DNA of 64,000 nt from Fragum whitleyi (GCA_948146395.1 OX411543.1:22298026-22362025), one strand, 5' to 3'. Positions 46,014 to 58,687 are shown, numbered from the stretch's first letter. Program-made: numbers and translations. The notes: generated by a model not told the origin, from the sequence alone.

Positions 46014-46390
46014 CATAGTAAAATTGACATCAGAACTATTCTAAATCGCTCACTGAACGCTCCATTCATTCATTCTAAGCACTAAGTCACACCGTTCAGA
46101 AACGCTCCAAAACCATTCAAAGCTATCACAGAACCGTTTACAGTACTACACAATTTCCTACACCGTTCCTAGCTCGTGTTGATTTGGATGAATCTACGAA
46201 ACAATACAAAACTTTTTAAATGAAAAGTACGTGACTTTTTTGAAAGGGGGGGGGGGGGTACATTTGTGAAAATTGTTTATTTTGTCCAATTTGGACGAAA
46301 TTACTGAAATGTAATATCTTTCTGAAATTATATTCATAACTCGCCCGGCACTACCATTTCAAAATTTCAGAATTATTTAACGTAACTCAA
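46014..46390 (-). mobile_element. MITE family A, decayed copy with G run
   Basis: It starts TA then CAGTTAAATACATAGTAAAA (46014) and carries CTAAATCGCTCACTGAACGC and CATTCATTCATTCTAAGCAC. A 13-G run at 46246-46258 sits inside. The far end is too diverged to place exactly. Confidence 0.55.
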
Positions 46391-47299
46391 GGTCATTCAT
46401 CCTATCCTACGATGCTGTCAACTATATTTTCCACCATCTTGCTTGGATCTATACAGTGCCTAAAATCGCTACACTGCACCAGGTTTACGACTGTTTTATT
46501 AACTTACTGGAATTGATTAAAAAGTCGAAAAACATAAATATTCTCTAATATATCCATTGTTTGAAAGAGTAAATACATCTATTGTCTATTGTATATGGAG
46601 AATGGGTGTTCTAATAATTCATTTAGTGCCGGTGATTGTCTCGATCACCGATTTCAATTTAGATTTCATTTCTATTTTATGGTCTATTTTTATTTAAATA
46701 CCACTGTTAGAAACAGATTCGCGTTTTCACCGTAAACAAACAGAAAGGAAATGAGGATTCGTCAGCAGATTAGAGTTTGCCTGCGATATCAGTAGAATCG
46801 ATAATTGGAAAAAAGAGAATGGTGACCATCGTAAATTTATAATTTTAAAACTTTTAAAATGTTTAAAAACCATTAAAAAGCGCTCGCTCATTTTTCCTTT
46901 AATACAGTTACCTTCAAAACACGCGCTCACGCTGTTTTAAACGCCCCTTTATCAAACCATATCCTAAACTTATTTCGAATTGCACGAAATATTCCACGAT
47001 TTTAATGGCTGGCGTTAATTTGTATAATTGTGATTAGTCTGTGATGATAACCTCATCTTTTTTTTATCAATACGTACTTTTATGAATGGTGTAAAAGAAT
47101 ATCGCTGACTACATCCAAAAACAAAAACAGGGTCAGATGTTTAACATGATGTCAGAATCAAAGGAAGTTATCTAACTTACTCTATTCTTGACTTTTAACA
47201 GTCCTGAAACTTATGATTCAATATTTACGAAATATGTCAAAGATTGGTTTGGATCAAGGGACCAGTATGAAAAATCAAAGACAATATATTTTACAAGTA
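46391..47299. other. No recognisable feature
   Basis: AT-rich. The minus-strand frame at 46727-46930 has no motif. Confidence 0.4.
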
Positions 47300-47918
47300 C
47301 AGATAAATTCATCGTGAAATTGACAGGATGAATGAATTTGGAATGATTTTGGAATGAAATTGAATAAATGTGTGGAGCGAGTTTTGAGTGAATTTAATGG
47401 GAGGTAATCCAATATCGCAAATTCTGTTCAGGATAAACACAATTAGCGATATTAATTATCTCCCTTTAAAGTATGCATATTTGTTATATAGATAGCTCTT
47501 AGTTCTTCAAGTACAGATAAAATCAACGTGAAATTGACAAGATGAACGAATTTGGAATGAAACTGAATGAATGTGGGGAGCGAGTTTTGAGTGAATTTAA
47601 TGGGGGGTAATCCAATAGCGCAAATTTTGTTCAGGATGAACAAAATTATGGATATAAATTACCTATCTTAAAAAAATATGCATATTTGTTATATAGATAT
47701 AATCAGACGCTTAGAATTTCAATTAATTCAGTGAAATCCCGAATTTTTCCCCGGCTATTTTTATTTTGAACGAAGTTGTTGTTATATGTTTTTCAGTGAG
47801 TTTGGAGCGTTTTTCAATGGTTTGGGTGAGTATTTGGAATGAATGAATGGAGCGCTGAGTTAGCGATTTGGAATGGTTTTGATTGAGATGAATGTCAATT
47901 TTACGATGTAACTCACAG
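47300..47918 (+). mobile_element. MITE family A with duplicated left half
   Basis: TA flanks both ends (47298-47299, 47919-47920). The left half occurs twice, starting CAGATAAATTCATCGTGAAA at 47300 and CAGATAAAATCAACGTGAAA at 47514, 214 bp apart. There is one right half, ending GTCAATTTTACGATGTAACT at 47895. The first left half runs through the central palindrome to ATATAGATAGCTCTTAGTTC before the second begins. Confidence 0.75.
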
Positions 47919-48117
47919 TAGCTAATTAGCTGTCCGGACACCTGTTATTTTCAAATACATGTATCCGCATCAAAAGAATTGAGGTGTATTTCTCTGTATT
48001 TTAAACCTAAAACTATGGATGAATCAAAGACCAATGCTTGTATTTTGCAGTTGGGTATTTTCAAATGTTGCTTGACTATATCTTTAACAATAACTTCCCT
48101 TTAAATGTATTGTTTGT

Positions 48118-48690
48118 TTCAGCTCATCTGAGCACGACGTGCTCAAGATGTGCTTTTGAGATCATTGACTGTCTGTCGTGCGTCGTTCGATATGCGTCGT
48201 CAGACGTCAACAATGTAACTGTTTACACTCTAGATGTCACAATTATGGCCTAATATTCATGAAACGTAATCAAAATAATTGTCAGGTCACAAGAATGAAA
48301 CCTTTTGAAAATGGGAAAGATACGTGTGATAACATGGGAAAAGGGGACCAAATAATAATTTTCTTGTTTAAACTATAGAGTCCACAATTATGGCCCCATC
48401 TTCACGAAACTGTTTCAGAATATTTATTAGGTCACAAGGATGTACCCTATTGAAAATGTGAAATCAAAGGAGAAAGGGCATTTATGCCAATTTTCTTGTG
48501 TACTCTCGAGGGTTCATAAATATAGTACAATTTTCATGAAACTTTGTCAGAATGTTTAAATGGGAAGGATTTATTTAAAATTTTGGGAATAGCGCTGAAA
48601 TGACATTTGGCTTGTTAACACTCTAAGGCATCATTTTCGTTCATGAAGATTGGTCAGGATGTCTGTCTGTCACAGTCGAATGCAGGGATT
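48118..48690 (-). mobile_element. Pearl-like element, truncated
   Basis: The hairpin end GAGCAC-GAC-GTGCTC is at 48129-48143, then GTCGTCAGACGTCAACAATG (48199) and units marked CTTGTTTAAACTATAGAG and GTTTACACTCTAGATG. The body is closely related to 44416-45082. The CGCTCACC end is missing. Confidence 0.65.
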
Positions 48691-48858
48691 ATAAAACGAT
48701 TATTAGACTACAACTGTGACTTTGATTAAAATTTGGTCTTAAATGCTAATTTTATAAGTCTTGTAGGCATTTTGATTTGCCAGGTAGTCAAAGAGACCGA
48801 AGCGAGCGATTAAGGATTATAATCGCCCTTTTTTTTAAAAAAAAAAAACCTGGATATA

Positions 48859-49247
48859 CAGATAAACTTGTATTAATCGACCATTAACGGGACCACGAAA
48901 AAAACGGTCGTTTAAGTAAATGGTCGCTCAATACACAATTATCACCAAATAAGGAACATACTTTTTTATTGAATATGCGTGTTATCTAGAAATTCCCAGT
49001 AATCCTATGTTGTTAAAACCCAATAGAATCGTCTCAGGTGAGTTTCAATAACATGAGTTTCGTTTTCAAAAAAATAAAAAATAAAATAATAATAATAAAA
49101 TAAATAAATAAATAAAAAAAATTAAAAACAATAGACCAACAACGCTTACCTTTTAAGATATTTTGATTTAAAGAAGGGGATTTTGAAAACGGTCGTTTAA
49201 TAAAAATGGTCGCTTAAATGAAGTGGTCGCTTGAGCAGGATAGACTG
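48859..49247. mobile_element. MITE family C with TA duplication
   Basis: CAGATAAACTTGTATTAATC plus GACCA on the left and the inverted TGGTCGCTTGAGCAGGATAG / ACTG on the right form imperfect terminal repeats, with TA on each side (48857-48858, 49248-49249). Inner blocks CGGTCGTTTAA and ATGGTCGCT appear at both ends. An (AATA)n tract fills 49065-49130. 389 bp, non-coding. Confidence 0.65.
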
Positions 49248-49500
49248 TATTTAAACTCCTGAAACAACAATAACCGGTTCCATTATTCAGTACCGCACAA
49301 TTACAGTACTTACAGCACTTTTATTGTATGTTGATTTTTAACCATTCCCTCGGGAACGTTCTTCTTTTTCCAAATTAAAAGAACGTATGTCTGACCTATT
49401 TTAATGCTTGTGTATGTGTTCTAAATCTTTCTTTGTCCATCCCCTCCCGTCCTTTTTATCACACGTTGTGTTTTCAGCCACGTTTGTTTTCGTACAGGTA

Positions 49501-49936
49501 CAGTTCAGAACATCGGGATATTGACAAAATGAAAGATTTTGAATTGATTTTAGAATGAAGTTGAATGAGTGTGGATCGAGTTTTGAGTGAAATTAAAGGA
49601 GATAATCTAATGTTGCTTATTTTGCTCAAGATGAACAAAATTAGTGATATAAATTACCTCCCCTTATTAAATGCTCATACAGGTTCAATGAAAAGCTTTC
49701 TATGTCTTCATAAACGCGTAAAACACTTACAAAATTCAATTATGTCTGTGAAATCATGTATTTTTTCTACCGATTTTCATTTTGAATGTAGATGTTGGCC
49801 TTATCTTTTTTTTAGTGAATTCGGAGCGTTTATAAATGGTTTGAGGGAGTGTTTTGAATGAATGAATGCATCGCTGAGCGAGTGATTTCGGTGGTTTTGA
49901 TCGAGACGAATGTCAATTTCACGATGTTATTAACTG
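49501..49936 (+). mobile_element. MITE family A, 436 bp
   Basis: CAGTTCAGAACATCGGGATA (49501) to GTCAATTTCACGATGTTATT / ACTG (49936). TA precedes it, while TG follows, so one target copy has mutated. GATGAACAAAATTAGTGATA marks the centre. Confidence 0.75.
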
Positions 49937-50129
49937 TGTCTACGCCAATGCTATCTGACTTGAATTCAAATGAAATGACAAAACGGATAGAGATTTTCGT
50001 TTAACAACCTCGTGTAAATAAAATAAATTGAATAATTTTGGATTGATTTCGATATGTTATTACCTGAGCTTGTGGAGTTTTGAATGCCATTAAAAATGTA
50101 CGTACTTTCAATTTTGTTAGATTTCGTGT

Positions 50130-50334
50130 ATAATCAGACACTCTACAATCAATACCAGAAATCGTGAAATAATATGCTAGATTTCTGTTTTGAACTATAT
50201 TTCGAATTGATTTTCTAAATTTTGGAGCGTTTCAGTTTGATTGGAGTGCTTGTTTGGAATGAATGGAGTAATTAGTGAGCGTTATAGAAGGGTTCTGATC
50301 GCGTTGAAAGTCAATTTCACGATATTTCTTACTG
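50130..50334 (+). mobile_element. MITE family A, right-half fragment
   Basis: GTTTGGAATGAATGGAGTAA (50252) and GTCAATTTCACGATATTTCT then ACTG/TA (50331-50336) are right-half blocks. The left half is not present. Confidence 0.6.
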
Positions 50335-50689
50335 TATGAGGAGCAACGACATATATGAAAGTGTAAAGGCAATAAAATTTATGTAGTGCAATAGAAACAA
50401 ATGAAAGCTCACAGTGGATCAAGATTTATGAAACGTCAGTCGTGATGAACGCTCGGTTGTTTGATTCATTATTCATTAAATATGCTTGGAACAAATTTTT
50501 GCGAAATGAAATATGAACCAGTCACGGCCTGTTAATTGCATGTCTGTTTTGCCCTTAATTATACAGCATGAAATGAAACTTGTTGCAATGTTTGAAAAAA
50601 AAGTAAATAAATAAATAAAACAACGTGCTTTACAGATAGAAATTTCTTAGGTGTCCCCTAAGAAATATTTGGTTTCCATTAATACAGTA

Positions 50690-50945
50690 ATCCTGATCAT
50701 AGGCGTAACTAGGATTTTGAAATGTATACGCCTTCAGAAGGCGACATACATAGAATAAAAATGTACAGGAAAAAATAGCGACATGTGGACTGGGACAAAA
50801 GATACATGTTCTCCGTTCGCTCTTCTTTACATGATTTGAGCGTTGGTGAATAATCAAAATATCAAAACTACAGCTTGAATAAGCTGTAGTTTCGATGTAA
50901 TGAACTTTCATCAACAACATTTTTCTTGCGTAATGTGCGTAATGG
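50690..50945 (-). mobile_element. Repeat family F, copy 1
   Basis: CATAGGCGTAACTAGGATTT at 50699 and CTACAGCTTGAATAAGCTGT near 50871, with GCGTAATGTGCGTAAT at the far end, are matched inverted by 59010-59285. The AAACTACAGCTT/AAGCTGTAGTTT hairpin has a perfect 12-bp stem and 4-nt loop. No coding capacity. Confidence 0.65.
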
Positions 50946-51029
50946 TATTTCTGTCCTTGCTTTTAAAATACCTTAATTTAATGACAACAATTTACGCTAT
51001 TTTGAATTTTTACGGTCCATGAACAGTAA

Positions 51030-51465
51030 CAGTTAATAACATCGTGAAATTGACAAGGTGAATGATTTTGGAATGATTTCGGAATGAAATTGAATGAGTG
51101 TGTGGAGCGAGTTTTGAGTGAAATTAAAGGTAGGTAATCCAATATTGCTAATTTTGTTCATGACGAACAAAATTAGCGATACTAATTAACTCCCTTTGAT
51201 AAAATATACTTTTTTACTGGTTATACGTCATCGTGGACCAATAAGACACTTTATAGTCCACACCCAGCTAATAAAATCGTAGAAGAGAAAAATCGAATTG
51301 AAATTACTGTTGAATGTCTTGAACGGTTTCTAAATGTTTTCCTATGATTTCTGAGCGTCATTGATCGATTTGAGTGAGTGTTTGGAATGAATAAAGGAGC
51401 ACTGACTGAATGATTAAGAATGATTTTGATCGGAATGAGTGTCAATTTCACGATGTTTTTAACTG
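51030..51465 (+). mobile_element. MITE family A, well-preserved copy
   Basis: CAGTTAATAACATCGTGAAA (51030) to GTCAATTTCACGATGTTTTT AACTG (51465), followed by TA. It is immediately followed (51466-51525) by a second, partial family A left end (CCTCGTGATATTTACAAAGT, GAATGATTTTAGAATGATTC), which is cut off where LINE sequence begins. Confidence 0.8.
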
Positions 51466-51519
51466 TAAGAACCTCGTGATATTTACAAAGTGAATGATTT
51501 TAGAATGATTCTGGATCAA

Positions 51520-52755
51520 ATAGATACAATCATTACAAATATTGAACGCATTGAAGACAAGAAAACATCCGGTTTGACTTCAGTGAAGAACAATTTGAAA
51601 TTAGTTAGTAATGACATCAATATTTGTAAAGATGAATCGGTCAGTGCTCAGACAGAAATGCGAAACAAACTACAAAGTATTAACAAGAAAATAGACAGAC
51701 ACTACGGTAAACTCGAAACTGAGCTACTGCAATTATTTCATCAAACGATGGACAGTTTTCCGACAGCCAGCGAAGACGTCCAAAGGCATTGTGAAAAAAA
51801 AACACGTCAGATAATATAAATAGTAGCAATGCAAATACAGTTTCTTATAGAGATGCACTTATCGGTGATTTGGAAACTACTGATATGTCACATTCGTCAC
51901 AGTCTGGCGGTCAGCACGACAATCCGTCACCGGCGATGTGTGGTACCGACTATAAACGAGTTTGCCGAGTCCCCGAGCAATCAAATGTGCCTTGCGGGGA
52001 TGTTCAGCATATCAACCGTACAGATGGTAATGGTAATTATGAACGGGGAAACCAAAGCGCTAACCAACATTATGACAATTATGAACTTCGTGAACAGATA
52101 AGTGTGAATCAAAATAGTATTCCAGTTATGGTCTCAGGGACTAGGGTTGTACAAAATTGCGATATTCGAAAGCAGCGCAATTGGGGTAATGGTGAAGGTG
52201 ATTTCACTGAATTCGTGGTACAGAAAACAAAACGCTTCTATATTGGTGGGTTTAAGCCTTCAATAACAATCATAAAAGCTAAAACTGTATGTAACAAATA
52301 GAGGTGTCAAGGTTACCATGGTGCGTATATTCAAGAAACGGTATGGTAGGTCAGTGGTTATACGCTTGAACGTTGAGTCGGCAGACTCTTATAAACTGTC
52401 AGAAGACGGGTTTTGGCCAAGAGGGGTCACTTGTCGGCCATGGTTGACGAAAAATGATTACATCAAGAAAACTTATGGTGCTAATGAACAAAACAATACT
52501 GAAAGTGATGATTTGACCAATGACGTTGCTTCCAATAACGCCCGTAGATACAATTATAAACAACGTTACGATAGGTATGATCGACGTTAATACGCTGGCA
52601 GCGCTCGAGGTACTGTCGGGTATTATACCTATAACTGTGATACGCAAAACCGATATGACGGTTATCAGTACGATTACAACGGTGACGACTACGAGGATCG
52701 TGAGTACGATGATCGTGAATATCGTCCGAGCAGTAATAGGAATGGCGATTAACCA
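51520..52755 (+). pseudogene. LINE ORF1 remnant (RNA-binding protein)
   Basis: Pieces in shifting frames: a coiled-coil-like N-terminal part (KNNLKLVSNDINICKDES, to 51819), then FYIGGFKPSITIIK near 52238, and VVIRLNVESADSYKLSEDGF with FWPRGVTCRPW near 52355-52440. This order resembles the RRM-like ORF1 of invertebrate LINEs, which would coat the element RNA. The end is rich in Tyr, Asp, Asn and Arg. Frame breaks between 51819 and 52318 and a stop at 52588 make it non-functional. Confidence 0.6.
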
Positions 52756-52765
52756 CATAGTTTAA

Positions 52766-55700
52766 ATGTACACATTATTGTTGTTATACTATTATACCAC
52801 TTACTTAGGAGTTTTACACTTATTAGCTATGTCATTACTTAATTTTTGTACATGGAATTCAACTGGACTGATGTCAAGTTCTTATAACTTAAGTAAATTA
52901 CTCGATTATAAATCATTAGATATAATTGGAATTTCCGAACATTGGCTTTTTGCAAACGAGTTACATTTTCTTGAGAGTATCCACTCGGACTATTGTGGTC
53001 TTGGTGTATGTGACTCAGGGTTAAATATTTATAGAGAGCACAGAGTTGGGAAAGGTGGCGTAGCTTTCCTTTGGAAAAAGAAATATAATTGTCTTATAAC
53101 ACCTTTAAATATTGATACAGTTAACAACATCGTGAAATTGACAAGATGAATGATTTTGGAATGATTAATGAATGAAATTGATTGAGTGTGTGGAGCGAGT
53201 TTTGAGTGAATTTAATGGAAGGTAATCCTATATCGAAAATTTTGTTCAGGGTGAACAAAATTTGCGATAATGATTACCTCCCTTTAATAAAAAAATACAA
53301 ACAAGTTTTATACATAGCTTCCTATTTCTTCAAAAACCTATGAGACGCTTGTAATTTGAATTATGTCTATGAAATCGCGAATTTTATCTATCAAAATTTT
53401 CTTTGAATGACCTTGTTGATTCTATATTTTTCGATGGGTTTGAGCGTTTTTGAATGGTTTGAGTGAGTGTTTGAAATGAATGCATGGAGCGCTGAGTGAG
53501 CGATTTAGAATGGTTTTGATTGAGGTGAATGTCAATTTCACGATGTAACCTACTGTAATTACAGAATTATTGGTATTCAGTTTCAGCAGTCAACCAATGA
53601 TTTCTTGTATATTTTCCAAGTTTATTTACCAAGTGCTAATCACAGTATATCAGTTTATCGAGAATGTATAGATAGATTATACGATGTAATTAGTATGTAT
53701 TCGCAGCTTGGAAAAATAGTTATAATGGGAGATTTTAATGCCCACTTAAACGGTAATATGTACATGAAAAATTTGGATTCAAGGGGCATAGCTATACGTG
53801 AGTTTTCCTCTTTGTTTAATATGAGTGTACTAACAACATTACCTCTTTTCGACCATGTTTTGGTTGATAATGGCCTAGCCAATTTAGTAATATCATGTTG
53901 TATACTTGATGATGATTGTTTAAATGTTTCGTCACATCGCCCTGTTGTATTTAATTTACAATTTTATGTCAGTTTTTGTACGTATAACTTTACAAATAAT
54001 TCGGTAAAATGGCAAAGGGCTACGAATGAGCAATTATCAAGTAATGCACAGTTTCTTGATAACACTTTGCACAAAAGTGCTGACAAGATTCCCACTAACG
54101 ATATTCACAATTACATCGATTGTTTGTATGATTGTATAGTATACAGTATATCAGCGGCGAGTACGGGTTATCTCCCTTACTCATTATTTAAATCCTACCT
54201 TAAACCTTATTGGTCGGACAGCCTCAAACAGCACCATGCGTTCATGAGGAATAAACGCAGGATGTGGGTTGAGGCTGGTAGGCCAAGAGACCCTATTGAA
54301 AGACCTTATAGAGATTACAAGAATGCCAAACGGTTGTTTAGAAAAAATAACAGATTTTGTTCTTTCCAATACATGCAAAAAATGAATGCTGATATAGATT
54401 ATGCTTGTGAGTTAGATAGTAATGTATTTTGGCGGCTTTTCAACAGAAGGAAACAAACAATCGATCAAAACGCTTCTAGCGAACTTAGATTTGACAATAA
54501 CACTTACAGAGATCTAGAGCAGATATGTAAGGCCTGGGGTTTACATTTTGCGTCTTTATATTCTGACGTTGACTGTGACGTGTATGATTCACGTCATTTC
54601 GATATTGTGTCTTAAAAGGTTAAATTGTTAAAAGAGACACCAATCGTAAGTGATGGTGATCACATTTCTCAGAGCGAGGTGATAACTGCATTAAATTCTT
54701 TAAAATTCATTTGGCAAAGCCTGTGGCTACGATCGCATTAATAACGAACATTTAGTTTACGGAGGCGGTGTCTTAAAGCATTACTTAACGTTTTTCTTTG
54801 ATTTGATGTTTTGTTATTCCTATGTTCCTCCAGCTTTGAAACATGGTACAATTATCACTCTTCATAAGGGAGGAAGGAAGCCAAAAAATGATCCGAATAG
54901 TTATAGGGCTATAACAATTTCGTCTTCAGTGTTAAAATTGTATGAAAAAAATTCACTTGTCCGGTTGCAGTCATCGTTAGACTCGCATATTCACGCACTA
55001 CAGGGTGATTTTCAGACCCAAATGAGTAGCGTTATGACTTCATTTATCCTGAGGGAAGGTATTAATTTCTGTAACGAAACAAATTCTAAATTATACGCAT
55101 GTTTTTTGGATGCCCGACAGGCGTTTGATCGCGTTTGGCACGATGGGTTATTTTTTAAACTTCATAAACTAGGTGTACCGCTGAAATTACTGCATACTGT
55201 AATTGCTATGCATTCTAATATGTACAGCTGTGTAGTCTACTCTTGTTTCCACTCAAACTGGTTCCCAGTTTTACAGGGAACCAGACAAGGCGGGGTCTGG
55301 TCCCCGTTCTTGTATCTCGTTTATATCAACTCACTTATTGAACAATTATCTTCAAGTAAATTAGGTTTGCAAATTGAGGGTATCGACTTCTACGCCCCGT
55401 CTTTTGTGGACGACATGCAATTCGCTTCAAGATATGGTTGACATTTGTTATGAATATGCGTGCAAATGGCGATACCAATATAACACTGAGAAAACCGTTA
55501 TAGTTACTTTCAATGAGTAAAAAAAAAATCATTCAAAAATCGCTGCAAGACTTGGTCTTTGGGTAATACAACTATCACAGAGAATGAAGAATATAACCAT
55601 TTGGGTATTTTTTGTACAAAACGCAACAGATCGTCTGATAATGTGAAGTGTTTAGATCGTAAGCTTAGGGGCACTTTTTGGTCTAATTAAAGACGGAATA

Positions 55701-56566
55701 CACAGGAATGGCCTAAATCCGCTAACAAGTCATCGTATATATAAATCGATTGTACTTCCTCGTGCATTGTTTGGATCTGAACTATATAATTCATGTTCCG
55801 AAAACGATCTTCTTATTCTTGAACGATCACACAGGCTTTGTCTTAAGCAAATTCAAGGCTTACATATACGCTCTAGGACGGATATTGTGCTAGGTATGTT
55901 AGGATCTTATCCTATTGCAGCTGAGATCGACAAGAGAAAGTTTCTGTTCCTTGGACAACTTTGTCGCTTAAACAAACTTTCTGTAAAACAATTATTTTTG
56001 TTGCGTCTCTTCTCATTTATGAATGGTGTTTCACGCGTAGGGTTTGTTCCGGACATTGTAGCCCTGTTGCATAAGTATAACTTGTATGGCTTCCTTGAAC
56101 AGTTTCTTTTCCAGATAAAAATATTTGGAAAAGAGCGAGTTCAATAGCTTTGTCAAATCATTGTATTCGAGAATGGAACATTGGAACTTCTACTTATCAA
56201 TTTAGCTTGTATCGTGAAATACAGGAGGATTTTTGGGAATTTCCACTTTGGCAATTTGGTGCACGGTATCCGCATATGTTGCATGCCTGTTTCTCGACGG
56301 CTCAGTTAATAGCATATCTTTCTACCTTTGTCTCTAGTTGTAATAGATGTGATAAAGAATCCATACAAGTTAGCCTTACGGAACATATCTTGACTCGTTG
56401 TCCAGTAGTCAAAGTTTGTTCTCAAAATTTCTTCAGAAAAATACATGCGCAATTGGGAGAAATAGTTCTCAATGCATTATATCTAATGGACAATGAGCAG
56501 TATTTGCGAGCTCTTTTTGGGATTAACCAATTATTTGACAATCTACTAGTTTTTCTACAGTTCTAA
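52766..56566 (+). pseudogene. LINE ORF2 remnant: endonuclease, RT, zinc-like end
   Basis: Endonuclease: FCTWNSTGL near 52845 and ISEHWL near 52935, then the MITE 53118-53555, then VIMGDFNAHL near 53722 and SSHRPVVF near 53930, where a serine stands in place of the usual Asp of the SDH motif. Reverse transcriptase: DARQAFDRVWHDGL near 55107, GTRQGGVWSPF near 55279 and the FVDDM catalytic box near 55402. The C-terminus carries a C-x2-C-x11-H-x4-C arrangement (56339-56400). A TAA at 54613 and frameshifts near 54706 and 55428, with more around 55550-55700, inactivate it. The clade is unassigned. Confidence 0.8.
53118..53555 (+). mobile_element. MITE family A inserted in LINE endonuclease
   Basis: 438 bp from CAGTTAACAACATCGTGAAA to GTCAATTTCACGATGTAACC / ACTG, flanked by TA at 53116-53117 and 53556-53557. 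Removing the element and one TA makes the endonuclease frames on either side continuous, which fixes both boundaries and the TA duplication. Confidence 0.93.
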
Positions 56567-57055
56567 AGAGCAATTTTATTGCTATGTCATCCGATTTTTC
56601 CACGTAATATGGTCATTCTACCAAAGGCCGTTTTAAAGGGCATAACTATTACAGCCTACACGTGCTTCCTTCTACCTTAAAGATGTTTTCCATTTCGTTT
56701 CGAGAAAGCATTTACGTTGGGTTTAGGGTAAGTTTGTAATACGTAACCATAGTAATGGTTTTCCAGCGAGTTATTGTCGCCAATTGTGTTTTTGCGGGGG
56801 GTTTTTTGCCCCTCGCGAAAACGCACTTAGCGTTTCAATGATATATGTTTTAAAAGGCTCCTTTTCTTTTTCCCCCACTGTATAATTTGCATTCCATGAT
56901 TGATTTAGGCATTTTCATAGTTACTAAATAATCTTTCAACATGTTTGCGTCTATTTTGTACTGTATGTCTGTGGTTATTTACTGTATTTTCATTTGATAT
57001 ATTTGTAAAAAAAATCTTCACTATTGGAGGAATTAAATGAAAAAAAAAAAAAAAA
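56567..57055 (+). other. LINE 3' UTR with stem-loop and A-rich tail
   Basis: Non-coding stretch ending in an A16-type tail (57040-57055). A strong stem-loop lies at 56788-56822: GTTTTTGCGGGGGG pairs with CCCCTCGCGAAAAC over 14 positions, two of them G-U in RNA, with a 7-nt loop. Several LINE reverse transcriptases recognise a 3' stem-loop; that role is inferred here. Confidence 0.6.
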
Positions 57056-57099
57056 GGAGAATCGTAGGATTTACGTTCACGCAGATCAACAACATTTTA

Positions 57100-57450
57100 A
57101 ATCTCTTAATTAGTGCTACATTCATTTGTTCAAACACTCACTCGATTCGTACAAACACGCTTAAATCACTATAAACAATAAAAACTGCATTCAAATCGTT
57201 CTAAAATTCCTTGGTTTCTGCGCCTTTGATTTTTTCTGAATTTGGTAGTTTCTGATTGATTGAACAGATACAATTGTATTTTATAGAACGCGTCTCTTAA
57301 AAGGGGGGTAATAAATATCACTTATTTCGTTCAAATGGGTCGAAATTAGCGATATTTCATTACCTTCATTTAATTTCATTCAAAACTGTCTTGTCCAGCT
57401 CATTGAATTTCAGTCCGAACCTTTTTTCCCCGAAATATTTCAATGATTTT
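57100..57450 (-). mobile_element. MITE family A, old relic
   Basis: ACACTCACTCGATTCGTACA near 57135, ATTTCGTTCAAATGGGTCGA with AATTAGCGATATTTCATTAC (57322-57365) and CATTTAATTTCATTCAAAAC follow the family order but with heavy divergence and no intact terminus. Confidence 0.45.
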
Positions 57451-57960
57451 AACTGTTCCAGAGGTTGAGCACGTTCTTCTCAATGGTTTTCGTGAATATC
57501 GATTCAATTCTCACCAGAAAAATTCGTAACTGGTAAATGTTGGCGCATTAAAGCTAGACTGCCAATATGAGCCAAAAAAAAACCAGTACCAATAAAACTA
57601 CTATTACTAGTATGCTTTAGGATTTCCTGACCTTTTAATCTTTAAAGGTATGCTTTTTTCGCCGGTTATTTTTTTTATTGTGTAAATAAATCCCTTTTTG
57701 CATGAGTAATCAGAGGAATTACGCTTTATTTAGACAATGCCTTTTTCAATGAATAATCAAAAATCTCACAGGCAGAAAAATTGTAAATCGAGTTGTGACG
57801 GACCTTTTAGAATTCCTAGTGCAAACAGAATATTTAGAGCACAGGTATTATTTATCTAAAATGACCTGGCACTCATTAACTTTCGTCACTGTTCGAGTAT
57901 TTCCGCAGCGTTAAATTTCGTTTTACCGTTTTATTTATATTATATTACTTCGATTTAAGA
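57451..57960. other. No recognisable feature
   Basis: Nothing supportable in this stretch. Confidence 0.4.
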
Positions 57961-58032
57961 AGCCGCTGTAGTACATTGGTTACAGACGCCTTCCCGAAAT
58001 GTAATGTGTCGGGTCGAGTTCAATACCCGACG
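57961..58032 (+). repeat. tRNA-like sequence (degenerate tRNA or SINE head)
   Basis: TAGTACATTGGTTACAGACG fits an A box, and GGGTCGAGTTCAATACCCG forms a perfect T-arm-like stem around a B box. The acceptor ends do not pair, so a functional tRNA is unlikely. Confidence 0.5.
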
Positions 58033-58687
58033 TGGAAACATTTTAATCCTTGTGATTTTCGTCAATTAATTTTTTTTTTCATTCATTTTTTTTTTAAATT
58101 AACCTTTTTTAATAACTCTTTTGTAGTTAGTTTTTTGTCAGGTGCAATTAATATTTTACATTATCATATAATTCAATTTCGGATGTTTGCACCAACCAGA
58201 ACTTGTATTGGTTTCATACCTCATTGAAAACAACATTTCAAAAGTATTTAGTAAGCTTGCACTGAAAAATAGTCCCAATAGAAATATCATTCCCTTCATG
58301 ATATTGAATTATAAGATATGTAAAGAATCAAGTTTTTGACATTTATAACCCAATCACACATGAACACGAATTTGATTAACGCATTCAAACCAAGTATAAA
58401 TTTTTAATTTCTTATAATTTCATTTCATTGAATTTCACATCGTAATCAATTTAAAAAAAAACCCTGCATCTTCAACCTCAATTCAAATTTTCAGCCATTC
58501 ATTTTTGAGAGCGATGTTTTTTGAACATCAAAAAAGAAACGTATCCAGTAGGTCCTCTTTGCAATGATCAAATTTTAAGTCAAATTAAAGTCTTCCAGAT
58601 TTCAATGCAGAATATCAATTGTCCCATGAAACACTGTTGTATCAAAAAATGTACTTAAAACAGTGTTGTCCTAAAAAAGAAATAGAA
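58033..58687. other. No recognisable feature
   Basis: T-rich and A-rich runs only; could be the body of a SINE headed by the tRNA-like sequence, but no second copy was seen. Confidence 0.35.
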
